Assembly: GCA_026393985.1 (NCBI GenBank)
Contig: JAPKZB010000092.1
Location: 184,002-248,001 of the forward strand
From: Acidobacteriota bacterium
GTDB taxonomy: Bacteria; Acidobacteriota; Terriglobia; Bryobacterales; Bryobacteraceae
Length of the DNA: 64,000 nucleotides
Direction of reading: 5' to 3'
Shown piece after piece: positions 17,583 through 26,301 of this stretch; the stretch's first letter is position 1; the number at the start of each line of letters is the position of its first letter. A program made the position numbers and the translations under genes. The notes under the pieces are model-generated. The model saw nothing but the letters and a program-made list of their open reading frames with translations, searched no databases and was not told where the DNA came from.

Positions 17583-18878
17583 ATGCTCGAACAACATTTG
17601 GCAGTGCTGTTGATGAAGCTGGCGGTCGCCGCCTCGCTGGCCAGTATCCTGGGTCGTTCGAGCCTATTTGTACGGATGCTCCTGCGCGAAGAAAGAAACA
17701 TGGAACAGCAGTTTCGTTTCGCGGCAATTCTGGCGCTGCTGTTCGGGGCGGGTGTCGCCGGGCGCGTATTGACCGAAAACGCCTACCTTGCCGTGGATCT
17801 GGGCCTGGAGGGCGCGCTGCTGGCCGGCGTGCTGGGCGGCTACTTCACGGGGTTAACGGGCGGCGTGCTGATCTCGCTGCCGGCGGTGTTGACGGGCGAG
17901 TATCTAAGCATGCTGTTGTTTGCCGGGGTGGGGGTGCTGGGTGGTCTGCTGCGGGACCTGGCGCCACTTCCCGACAGTATCTGGAGCTTTTCACCGTACT
18001 TCGACCTGACGATTTCGCGGCTGTTCCGCCGCAAGTACGATAGCCGCGTAACGGCGTTCCACCTGATTTTCCTGCTGACCATTCTGTTCGCCGAACTGCT
18101 GCGCTGGGGGATTGACCAGATCGTCGAAGACCGGCTGTTCTACTCGATCTACGCCAGTTGGACGGACCCGGACTGGGGTTCGGTAGTGTTGATCTGCGCC
18201 ACAACGGTTTTTGCCGTGGCGCTGCCGTTGAAGATCTGGAACACCATTCGGACCGAGCGGTTGCTGCAGGAGCAGCAGCGCCTGGTGACCGAGGCGCGGC
18301 TGCATGCCCTCACCAGTCAGATCAACCCGCACTTCCTGTTCAATACCTTAAACACGGTAAACTCGTTGATCCGCATTAACCCGGACCAGGCGCGGGGCGT
18401 GGTGGTGAAGCTGTCGAACATTTTGCGGCGGCTGATGCGGAAGACCGACAACATGACGCCGTTGCGCGATGAGCTCGCCTTTATCGACGACTACCTGTCG
18501 ATTGAGATGACGCGCTTTGGCGATAAGCTGCGCTTTGAACGGAAGGTGGATCCGGCGGCGCTCGATCACCTGGTGCCGGCGATGCTGATTCAGCCGATTA
18601 TCGAAAACAGCATCAAGCACGGGCTGGCGGGTAAGATTGACGGCGGCAAGATCTGTCTGTCCGCCGAGTGCACGCAGGGCCGGATGAAACTGCAGGTGGA
18701 GGACGACGGCGTCGGTGTTCCGGATTCGAAGCTGGCGCTGCTGTTTGAGAGCGGGATCGGCATCAGCAATGTGAACGAGCGGCTCAAGGTGCTCTATGGG
18801 GAGAACTACCGGATGGTGATTGATAGTCGGGAGGGGGAGGGCACCCGGACGGAGATCGAGTTTCCGGCCTCGCGCTGA
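17583..18878 (+). CDS. LytS/YehU-type sensor histidine kinase
   Basis: A 431-residue membrane kinase. About six N-terminal helices resemble a 5TM-LYT-type sensor. The phosphoacceptor is H250 in NPHFLFNTLN, and the HATPase has ENSIKHG (N box) and DDGVGVP (G1). These kinases normally pair with LytTR-type response regulators that control cell-wall or uptake genes. No regulator gene is adjacent, so the partner is elsewhere. Confidence 0.9.
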   Translation: MLEQHLAVLLMKLAVAASLASILGRSSLFVRMLLREERNMEQQFRFAAILALLFGAGVAGRVLTENAYLAVDLGLEGALLAGVLGGYFTGLTGGVLISLPAVLTGEYLSMLLFAGVGVLGGLLRDLAPLPDSIWSFSPYFDLTISRLFRRKYDSRVTAFHLIFLLTILFAELLRWGIDQIVEDRLFYSIYASWTDPDWGSVVLICATTVFAVALPLKIWNTIRTERLLQEQQRLVTEARLHALTSQINPHFLFNTLNTVNSLIRINPDQARGVVVKLSNILRRLMRKTDNMTPLRDELAFIDDYLSIEMTRFGDKLRFERKVDPAALDHLVPAMLIQPIIENSIKHGLAGKIDGGKICLSAECTQGRMKLQVEDDGVGVPDSKLALLFESGIGISNVNERLKVLYGENYRMVIDSREGEGTRTEIEFPASR

Positions 18879-18884
18879 TTTTAG

Positions 18885-18912
18885 CTCAATGCTGTTGGCT
18901 CAATGCTGTTGG
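18885..18912. repeat. 14-bp perfect tandem repeat
   Basis: The unit ctcaatgctgttgg occurs twice without a gap between the kinase stop and the methyltransferase start. It could be slippage or a binding site; nothing else is visible in this short gap. Confidence 0.85.
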
Positions 18913-18916
18913 TAGG

Positions 18917-19612
18917 ATGGGTCGACGAGTTCCTTTGATGCTGCCGCCTGTCGAAGAGTTGGCGTTGGTGCCGCAGGCGATCGCGGGTCGCACGCGAAGA
19001 GTGTACGATCTGCTGTCGGGCGTCTATCCGGCGTCCTCCTTTCTGTTTCATTCCCGGGCGCACAAGCTCGCTCTGGAGATGAGCGGTGTTCGGGACGGGA
19101 TGCGGGTGCTCGAGATTGCGACGGGCTCCGGGGAGATGTTCGGTCGGCTGACGGAGAGGAACCGCAACGGGCATACGGTGGGCATTGATCTGTCGCCGAA
19201 CATGGCGGCCCGGACGCAGCGGCTGGCGCGGCGGCACTACCCGCTCGCGCGGGCGCATTGTCAGGCGGTGGACGCGCGACGTCTGCCCTTCCGGGACGGG
19301 ACATTTGATGCCGTGTTCTGCTGCTATCTGTTTGAGCTGCTCGGTACGGACCAGATTCTTGAAACGTTAGGCGAAATCCGGCGCGTGCTGCGTGCGCAGG
19401 GTACTCTCACGACCACGCTGATTGGCCAGAATACAAAGCTGTTCAACGGGGCCTACCGCGTGGCGAGCTCTGTGATTCCATCGTTTTGGGGCCGCCAGGT
19501 GGAGGCGGGGATGCCGGCGGTAATCCGGGGAGTCGGTTTCCGGATTGAGGGAGACCGTTCGTACAGGCAGAGTTTCTATCCGTCTCGGGTATTATGTTGC
19601 CGTAAGGAGTAA
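18917..19612 (+). CDS. Class I SAM-dependent methyltransferase
   Basis: A 231-residue methyltransferase. Motif I VLEIATGSGEMFGRL lies at 64-78, HTVGIDLSPNM holds the acidic ribose-binding residue, and FDAVFCCYLFELL is motif IV, typical of the UbiE/type 11 group. The N-terminal YDLLSGVYPASSF stretch resembles that of small-molecule or lipid methyltransferases. Substrate unknown. Six bases separate it from the next gene. Confidence 0.85.
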   Translation: MGRRVPLMLPPVEELALVPQAIAGRTRRVYDLLSGVYPASSFLFHSRAHKLALEMSGVRDGMRVLEIATGSGEMFGRLTERNRNGHTVGIDLSPNMAARTQRLARRHYPLARAHCQAVDARRLPFRDGTFDAVFCCYLFELLGTDQILETLGEIRRVLRAQGTLTTTLIGQNTKLFNGAYRVASSVIPSFWGRQVEAGMPAVIRGVGFRIEGDRSYRQSFYPSRVLCCRKE

Positions 19613-19617
19613 CCGTT

Positions 19618-20754
19618 ATGTTGAGCCGGAGAGAGTGGTTGGGCGCGGCGGCGGCGTCCGCGCAGGCTGCAGCGCAGGCCGCCAATGAAGCGATTACCTT
19701 CGGGGTGATTGCCACCGGAGGGCGCGGCCGTTATCTGCAGGAGCGCTTTCAACGGATGGGGGCGCGGTGCGTTGCCGTCTGTGACGTCTATTCCCCAAAC
19801 CTCGACAAAGCCGGCGCGATCTCTCCCGAGGCCCGGCGGTATACCGACTATCGCGAGTTGCTCGGCCAGAAGATGGACTGTGTCGTCATCGCCTCGCCGG
19901 ATCATCAACACTGGCCGATGCTCGAAGCGGCGCTGGCGGCGAGAAAAGATGTCTATCTCGAGAAGCCGCTTTCGAAGTCGCTCGAACAGAGCCGGATTAT
20001 GGTGGACGCCGTGCGGGCGTCCAAGCAGGTCGTGCAGGTGGGCATGCAGCGGCGGAGCGCGCCGGCGCTGATCGAAGCCAAGCGGTTGATGCAGGCCGGC
20101 CTGCTGGGTCAGGTGACGCTCGTTAAACCCCAGTGGCATTGGAACATCGCCAAGGAGTTGAACAACGGGCCGCTGCCGGGCGTGTTGGACTGGCGGGCGT
20201 TTCTGGGCGACGCGCCGGTGCGCGAGTTGGAACCAATGCGGTTCCGCAGTTGGCGATACTTCTATGACTACGCTGGCGGAAATATGACCGACCAGGGCAC
20301 GCACCTGATGGACGTGACGCAGTGGTTCACCGGGCAGACCGCCCCGCAGGCGGCGCAGGCGTCGGGCTACGTGGCCAAGATGAAGGGGTCCGAGCACCCG
20401 GACGTGTTTTCGGCGATCTTTGAGTTTCCGAAGATGCTCGTAACCTGGACGCTCGACTACGCCAACTCCTACCAGAACGGCTGGTCGATCACGTTCCTGG
20501 GCGACGAGGCCACCATGGTCCTCGACGACGCCGGCTACGCCGTCTACAAGGAGCCCTGGAAGCGGGACGCGGCGCCATTGAAACAGGCGCAGGCGCCCGT
20601 ACCGATCGAACCGCACATCCAGAATTTTTTTGACTGTATGAAGACGCGGCAGGATCCCAACTGCGCCGTCGAGATTGCGGCGGCCGCCGTGGCGGGCCCG
20701 CACATGGCGAACCTCGCCATGCTTTCCGGCAATAAGTTTACCCGTCAACGGTAG
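19618..20754 (+). CDS. Gfo/Idh/MocA-family oxidoreductase, exported
   Basis: A 378-residue protein starting with a twin-arginine-like leader (MLSRREWLGAAAASAQA) after a clear aaggag ribosome site. The Rossmann half has FGVIATGGRGRY and the EKP motif at 115-117. The C-terminal alpha/beta half has GGNMTDQGTHLMDV, where the catalytic His usually lies. This group oxidises or reduces sugars and cyclitols with NAD(P). Exported members are common in Acidobacteriota and Planctomycetes. Confidence 0.9.
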   Translation: MLSRREWLGAAAASAQAAAQAANEAITFGVIATGGRGRYLQERFQRMGARCVAVCDVYSPNLDKAGAISPEARRYTDYRELLGQKMDCVVIASPDHQHWPMLEAALAARKDVYLEKPLSKSLEQSRIMVDAVRASKQVVQVGMQRRSAPALIEAKRLMQAGLLGQVTLVKPQWHWNIAKELNNGPLPGVLDWRAFLGDAPVRELEPMRFRSWRYFYDYAGGNMTDQGTHLMDVTQWFTGQTAPQAAQASGYVAKMKGSEHPDVFSAIFEFPKMLVTWTLDYANSYQNGWSITFLGDEATMVLDDAGYAVYKEPWKRDAAPLKQAQAPVPIEPHIQNFFDCMKTRQDPNCAVEIAAAAVAGPHMANLAMLSGNKFTRQR

Positions 20755-20785
20755 TCCGCGCGGCGTCTACACTGGTAACAGGCAT

Positions 20786-22600
20786 ATGACAAGACGAGAG
20801 TTGCTCGGAGCGGTTGCTGGCGCCAGCTTGGCCCCGGCCGCGGAGATGGCCAAACCGCGCGCCGGTCGCGTCGACATCCTGCCGATTGGCCAGGTGAAGA
20901 AGGGGATGCAGGCCACGGCCTGGACCGTCTTTGAAGGCTCGGAGCCGGAGGCGGTGCCGATTGAGATTATCGGCGTTTGGAAGAACGCCTGGGGCCCCAA
21001 GCAGGACATCATTATCGGTAAGATGGGCGGTCGCGCGCAGCGGACCAACGTGGCGGGCGGCATGTCAGGAAGCCCTGTCTATGTCGACGGCAAGATGATG
21101 GGCGCCGTCTCGCTGCGGCTCAGCGTCTTTTCTCCGGATGCCATCTGCGGAATTACTCCCATCGAGCTGATGCTCGAAATCAACGACTACGACCAGACCC
21201 GACCGGCCGATGCCCGTGTGCCGCAGGGCGCCTCTCCGCAGGCCCGGTTGGCCGTGCCGGCCGAGTACCAACCGGTGATGAGCGCGCCCTACATGGTGCC
21301 CATCGAAACACCGTTGACGATGAGCGGTTTCCATACGGAGGTCTTGACGCAGTTCGGCCCGCTGTTCCGGCAGATGGGTCTCAATCCCGTGCAGGGCGGG
21401 GCCTCGGCGGCCCTGCGGGCGGCCAAGCCGGCCCTCGGCTGGGAGCAGGCGCTGCAGCCCGGCGAAGCGATTGCCGGTGTTCTCGTGAGCGGGGACATGA
21501 GCATGACGGGCCTTGGCACGGTGACCTACAACGACGGCAAGCGGGTGCTCGGCTTCGGCCACTCCTTTTTCAACCTCGGTCCGGTGAGTATGCCGATGAG
21601 CAAGGGCGAGGTGCTAATGGTACTGTCGAGCGCCTTTCAGCCGAATAAGTTTGCCAACGCTACCGAGATTGTCGGCGCGCTGCGGCAGGACCGGCACAGT
21701 GGCATCATGGGCGTGCTCGGCGAAGAGTCACGGATGGTCCCCGTGTCCGTGAAGGTGAACACGCTGGGCGAGACGGGGAACGCCGTCAAGAACAAGGTGC
21801 TCAACTTTAACGTCTTTGTGCAGCAGAAGTGGACGCCCTATTTGATGATGGTGACGCTGTTCAACTCCATCTCCGGCATGAACGATTTCGCCGAGGACAC
21901 GACCTACCGCTTGAAGGGGCTGGTCGAGTTGGGCGGCGGACAGCGGCTCGATCTGTCGACGATGCAATCGCCGAGCGAGGCCCCGGTGCCGGCCTCGATG
22001 CAGCTCGCCGGCTGGTGGGGCGATAAGTTTAACCGACTATTCCTGAACCAGATCTCCATGCCGGACCTGAAGCGTGTGGACGTGAGTGTGGACCTGATTC
22101 CCGAGCGGCGAACGGCGACCATCGAAAGCGCGTGGCTGCCCGAGAGTGAAGTAGCGCCGGGGGCGGAGTTGCCGGTGAAGGTCTATCTGCGGCCGTACCG
22201 CGGCGGACGGCTGGAGCGCGAAATCAAGCTGCAACTGCCCAAGAGCATGGCAGGTGGGCCGTATCGCGTGGTGCTGAGCGACGCCGATACCCTGAACCGG
22301 ATGCAGAACATCGCCGGGCAGATGAACCGCTTTCTGGACGTTCCCGAGATTGTTTCGCTCATCCGGCAGGAGCGCCCGAATAATCGCTTGTACGCTGCGC
22401 TTGTACAAAACCGGCCGACCATGTTCGTGGATGATAAGACGATGCCGAACCTGCCGTCGTCGGTCTTGAACGTGATGCAGAACGGGCGAAGTTCGGCCCG
22501 GACGTATATGGCCACGCCGGAGACGGCGTTGGCGGAAGTTTCTATCCCTTTTGACTATATGGTCAGCGGCAGTCACTCGCTGCGGGTAACGGTGAAATAA
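20786..22600 (+). CDS. S55 (SpoIVB-like) peptidase domain protein
   Basis: The ATG at 20786 gives 604 residues with a leader (MTRRELLGAVAGASLAPA); upstream codons overlap the preceding gene. The S55 signature GMSGSPVYVDGK has the candidate nucleophile S94, and KRVLGFGHSFFN has H259. After about residue 330 comes a region of unknown fold, probably beta-rich. In spores SpoIVB cleaves a sigma-activating partner; here the organism is not a spore former and the target is unknown. The beta-propeller gene follows after 3 bp. Confidence 0.85.
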   Translation: MTRRELLGAVAGASLAPAAEMAKPRAGRVDILPIGQVKKGMQATAWTVFEGSEPEAVPIEIIGVWKNAWGPKQDIIIGKMGGRAQRTNVAGGMSGSPVYVDGKMMGAVSLRLSVFSPDAICGITPIELMLEINDYDQTRPADARVPQGASPQARLAVPAEYQPVMSAPYMVPIETPLTMSGFHTEVLTQFGPLFRQMGLNPVQGGASAALRAAKPALGWEQALQPGEAIAGVLVSGDMSMTGLGTVTYNDGKRVLGFGHSFFNLGPVSMPMSKGEVLMVLSSAFQPNKFANATEIVGALRQDRHSGIMGVLGEESRMVPVSVKVNTLGETGNAVKNKVLNFNVFVQQKWTPYLMMVTLFNSISGMNDFAEDTTYRLKGLVELGGGQRLDLSTMQSPSEAPVPASMQLAGWWGDKFNRLFLNQISMPDLKRVDVSVDLIPERRTATIESAWLPESEVAPGAELPVKVYLRPYRGGRLEREIKLQLPKSMAGGPYRVVLSDADTLNRMQNIAGQMNRFLDVPEIVSLIRQERPNNRLYAALVQNRPTMFVDDKTMPNLPSSVLNVMQNGRSSARTYMATPETALAEVSIPFDYMVSGSHSLRVTVK

Positions 22601-22603
22601 CTC

Positions 22604-24766
22604 ATGTCTTTTTTGCATCCTGCCTTGCGCGCGGGCTTGGCCGCGACGCTGATGGTGACGCTTGCCCTGGGGGTGGAGACCCAGTTCTGGGTCAACAACT
22701 CACGCGGCGATTATGAGAAGGCGACGCTCAAGCGGCTGGCGCTGCGGAGCGACGGACGCGTGATGCTGGCCCCGGCCGTCAAGGAGCTGTTCGATCCTTC
22801 CGTGTCGTACCTGTGGGCGGCGGCGCGCGACTCCAAGGGCACCGTCTACACCGGCGGCGGCAACCCGGGCAGCACCGCGGCGAAGGTGTTCGCCATCAAT
22901 AGTCTGGGCCAGGGCCGCGCCGCCGCCGAAGTGCCCGGCCTGCAGATTCAGGCCATCGCCATCGACGCCCGCGACCAAGTCTTTGTCGCCACCTCGCCCG
23001 ACGGCAAAGTCTACAAGCTCGCCGCCGATGGCAAAGCCAACGTCTTCTACGACCCCCGCGCCAAGTACATCTGGGCCCTCGCCTTCTCCCCCGCGGGCGA
23101 TCTCTACGTCGGCACCGGCGACCGCGGCGAGATCCATAAAGTCACCCCCGCCGGCGCCGGCCAGGTCTTCTTCAAAGCCGACGACGAACACATCCGCTCC
23201 CTCGCCGTCAGCCCCGCCGGCGACCTCATCGCCGGCACCGAACCCAGCGGTCTCATCCTCCGTGTCAACTCCGCCGGCGGCTTCGTCCTCCACCAATCCG
23301 CCAAACGCGAAATCACCGCCCTCGCCGTCGCCCCCGACGGCGCCATCTACGCCGCCGGCGTCGGCAACAAATCGGGCGCCTCCGCCCCCGCTCCGCCCCC
23401 GGTCCCGCTGCCGGCCCCCGCCCCCGCCGCCCCCGCCGCCATGACCGTCACGGTCACCGCTCGTCCCGCCACTTCACTCCCGCCACCCTCAACCACTCCC
23501 AGCTCCGTCTCCGGCGGCAGCGAACTCCTCCGCATCGCCCCCGATGGCTTCCCCACCCGTCTCTGGACCGACGCCGCCGAAGTGATCTATAGCATTTGCC
23601 TGGACAGCACCGGCAAGCCCGTCATCGGCACCGGCAACAAAGGCGGCCTCTACCGCATCGACTCCGAACTCGTATCCACCAAACTCCTCACCCTCGCTCC
23701 CACCCAGGTCACCGCCCTCCTCGCCGTGCCCAAAGGGCCCATCCTCGCCGTCACCGGCAACATCGGCAAAGTCTACGCCATCGGACCCGAATTGGAGAAG
23801 GATGGCACCCTCGAAAGCGAAATCATGGACGCCGGCGTCTTCAGCGAATGGGGCCGCATCGAACCCAAAGTCATCACCAACGGCGGCGCGGCCAAGTGGG
23901 AGACCCGCAGCGGCAACGTCGACCGCGCCCAAAGCAACTGGAGCCCCTGGGCCCCCGTCGCTGAACGCGTCGCCTCGCCCGCCGCCCGCTTCCTCCAGTA
24001 CCGGATGACCCTCACCGGCCCCGCCGAACTCGTCCACGTCGAACTCGCCTACCTCCCGCGCAACGTCGCACCCCTCGTCGAGGCGATCGAAATCACCCCC
24101 GCCAACTACCGCTTCCCGGTCACCGTCCCCGGCATCGCCCCGGCTAGCACCCTCTCCCTCCCCGGCATGTCCTCCTCGGCCGGCTCCAGCGCCTCCGCCC
24201 CCTCGGCCGACCCCGGCCCCGCCACCCTCAACTACTCGAAAGGCTCGCAAAGCGCCCGCTGGAAAGCCGCCGACCCGAACGGCGACAAGCTCACCTATAC
24301 CGTCGAAATCCGCGGCCGCGGCGAAAAAGACTGGAAACTCCTCAAAGACCAGGTCACCACCCGGAGCCTCTCCTGGGACGGCGAGGCCTTCCCCGACGGC
24401 GAATACCAGCTCCGCGTTACCGCCTCCGACGCCCCCGCCAACGTCCCCGCCAAAGCCCTCCGCCACGCGCTCGAAAGCGACTGGTTCCTGATCGACAACA
24501 GCGTCCCCCGCATCACCGACCTCCGCGCGCAGAGCGGCGCCGTCACGTGGACCGCCACCGATGACTCCTCCATCCTCCACCAGGCCGAGTACTCCCTCAA
24601 CGGCGGCGATTGGACCATCGTCGAACCCGTCAGCCGCCTCCACGACGCCAAGCAGCTCCGCTACTCCCTCCCCGTCACCAAAGTCGCCGGCAAGGAAACC
24701 GTCGTCGCCGTCCGCGTCACCGACTACGCCGACAACGCCGCCGTCGCCCGCATCGTGGTGCCCTAA
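22604..24766 (+). CDS. Exported beta-propeller protein with C-terminal fibronectin-like region
   Basis: 720 residues with a signal sequence (LAATLMVTLALGVETQF). Residues about 65-260 and 305-400 form repeats of the type ..ALAFSPAGDLYVGTGDRGEIHKV.., i.e. SMP-30/NHL-like blades. A proline/alanine-rich linker (about 262-305) interrupts them. The C-terminal third has a fibronectin-III-like pattern (KLTYTVEIRGRGEKDWKLL). Probably a surface or periplasmic binding protein. Codon use changes inside the gene near 22.9 kb, from mixed G/C to almost exclusively C-ending. Confidence 0.8.
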   Translation: MSFLHPALRAGLAATLMVTLALGVETQFWVNNSRGDYEKATLKRLALRSDGRVMLAPAVKELFDPSVSYLWAAARDSKGTVYTGGGNPGSTAAKVFAINSLGQGRAAAEVPGLQIQAIAIDARDQVFVATSPDGKVYKLAADGKANVFYDPRAKYIWALAFSPAGDLYVGTGDRGEIHKVTPAGAGQVFFKADDEHIRSLAVSPAGDLIAGTEPSGLILRVNSAGGFVLHQSAKREITALAVAPDGAIYAAGVGNKSGASAPAPPPVPLPAPAPAAPAAMTVTVTARPATSLPPPSTTPSSVSGGSELLRIAPDGFPTRLWTDAAEVIYSICLDSTGKPVIGTGNKGGLYRIDSELVSTKLLTLAPTQVTALLAVPKGPILAVTGNIGKVYAIGPELEKDGTLESEIMDAGVFSEWGRIEPKVITNGGAAKWETRSGNVDRAQSNWSPWAPVAERVASPAARFLQYRMTLTGPAELVHVELAYLPRNVAPLVEAIEITPANYRFPVTVPGIAPASTLSLPGMSSSAGSSASAPSADPGPATLNYSKGSQSARWKAADPNGDKLTYTVEIRGRGEKDWKLLKDQVTTRSLSWDGEAFPDGEYQLRVTASDAPANVPAKALRHALESDWFLIDNSVPRITDLRAQSGAVTWTATDDSSILHQAEYSLNGGDWTIVEPVSRLHDAKQLRYSLPVTKVAGKETVVAVRVTDYADNAAVARIVVP

Positions 24767-24788
24767 GGAGGAACTCGAGTTCGTTGCC

Positions 24789-25403
24789 ATGCGCCCCCTT
24801 GTCTTCACGGTACTGATCCTCGCTGGCGGTGCCCCGCCGGCCCTTCACGGCCAGCCGGCGGTGCCGGAGTTGGACCGTAAAGCCTGGGTCCTCCAACAGA
24901 CGCTCGGACCGGCCAGCATGGCCGGCGGTGTCTTCAGCGCGGGCCTGACCACCTGGCGAGCTCGACCGGTCGAGTACGACACCCACTGGAAAGGCTTCGG
25001 TCAGCGCTTCGGCATACGGCTCTCCGGCGTCGCCACTCAAAACGCCATCGAGGCCGGCCTCGGCGCCATCTGGCGCGAGGACCCCCGCTACCGCAGGGCC
25101 GCATCCGGCAGTTTCCGCGCTCGGTTCGGCAGCGCCCTCAAACAAACCCTGCTCGTCCAGCGGGCCGATGGCTCCTACCAGCCCGCCTACGCCCGCTATG
25201 CCGCCATCGGCGGCGCCAATTTCATCTCCAACGCCTGGCGGCCCGACAGCCAAGCCACCGTCTCGGCCGCTCTCGCCCGCACCGGCATCGGCTTCCTCGG
25301 CCGCCTCGCCGGCAACACCTTCGCCGAGTTTGGCGGCGGATTCCGAAGCCGCCTCCGCGGCCGGAAAAACAGTCCCCCGCCCCCCGTCGTGAAAAAACCG
25401 TAG
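24789..25403 (+). CDS. Exported protein of unknown function
   Basis: ATG 24789 gives 204 residues with a signal peptide (LVFTVLILAGGAPPALHGQ). The body has glycine-rich, amphipathic stretches (SMAGGVFSAGLTTW, GFGQRFGIRLSG, AAIGGANFISNAW) that could suit outer-membrane association. No family recognised. The basic, proline-rich end (KNSPPPPVVKKP) is probably unstructured. It lies 22 bp after the propeller gene. Confidence 0.7.
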   Translation: MRPLVFTVLILAGGAPPALHGQPAVPELDRKAWVLQQTLGPASMAGGVFSAGLTTWRARPVEYDTHWKGFGQRFGIRLSGVATQNAIEAGLGAIWREDPRYRRAASGSFRARFGSALKQTLLVQRADGSYQPAYARYAAIGGANFISNAWRPDSQATVSAALARTGIGFLGRLAGNTFAEFGGGFRSRLRGRKNSPPPPVVKKP

Positions 25404-25445
25404 CGCGGACTCTACCAAACTTCGGCCTGCCAGCCGATAGGTCCT

Positions 25446-26297
25446 ATGAGTCGCATGAGCTGGACCCATCACCGTCAGGCCCTCCGTCTCCCCTCCCGGC
25501 CGCTGCTCATCGGTCATCGCGGATGGGGCCGACGCTACCCCGAAAACACCCTCCCCTCTCTGCTGGCCGCCCGCGACTTTGGCGTCGATGCCATCGAAAT
25601 CGACCTCATGCCTACTCGCGATGGCGAAATCGTCCTCAGCCACGAGCCGCTCCTCCATCACCAGAGCAACGGCCACGGTCCCATCGCCCAGCACACCCTC
25701 GGCGAACTCCAGCGGCTCGACGCCGGCTATCGCTTCTCCCCGGACGGCCAGCACTTCCCCTACCGCGGCGCCGGCATCCGACTCCTTTCGCTCCCCGAAG
25801 CCCTCGACGCCCTGCCCCATACCCGCCTCTACCTCGACCTCAAAAGCGACGAGCCCCGCTTCATCCACTCCGTCCTCGCCGCCATCAACCGCTTCGGCCT
25901 CCAATCCCGCGCCATCCTCTGCTCTTTCTACCCCAACGCCATCCGCGAAGTCCGCCGTCTCCAACCCCACCTCGCCACCGCCGCCGACCGCAGCGAAGTC
26001 ACCCGCCTGTTCACCGCCTCCCTCCTCCGCCTCCACCGCTGGGTCAGCCCCCGCGTCAGCTGCGCCATCCATGTTCCGGAACGCCGCCACGGCATTCAGG
26101 TCCTCGACGAACGCCTCCGCGACCTCGCCCGCTCCCTCGACCTCGGCCTCATCGTCTGGACCGTCAACTGCCCCCACGACGCCGAACGCCTCCTCGACTT
26201 CGGCATCGACGGACTCATGACCGACCACCCCGACCGCATCGCCCCCGTCTTCGCCCGTCGCGCCCTTCTCCCCCCACCTCCACTTTCGATACCATAG
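25446..26297 (+). CDS. Glycerophosphodiester phosphodiesterase
   Basis: A 283-residue GDPD TIM barrel. H24/R25 (GHRGWG), E51/D53 (EIDL) and H66 (LSHEPLL) are the metal and catalytic residues. It hydrolyses glycerophosphodiesters to glycerol 3-phosphate and an alcohol. No signal peptide is visible, so it is likely cytosolic (UgpQ-like). The next gene starts 4 bp after its stop. Confidence 0.92.
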   Translation: MSRMSWTHHRQALRLPSRPLLIGHRGWGRRYPENTLPSLLAARDFGVDAIEIDLMPTRDGEIVLSHEPLLHHQSNGHGPIAQHTLGELQRLDAGYRFSPDGQHFPYRGAGIRLLSLPEALDALPHTRLYLDLKSDEPRFIHSVLAAINRFGLQSRAILCSFYPNAIREVRRLQPHLATAADRSEVTRLFTASLLRLHRWVSPRVSCAIHVPERRHGIQVLDERLRDLARSLDLGLIVWTVNCPHDAERLLDFGIDGLMTDHPDRIAPVFARRALLPPPPLSIP

Positions 26298-26301
26298 GCC
26301 C

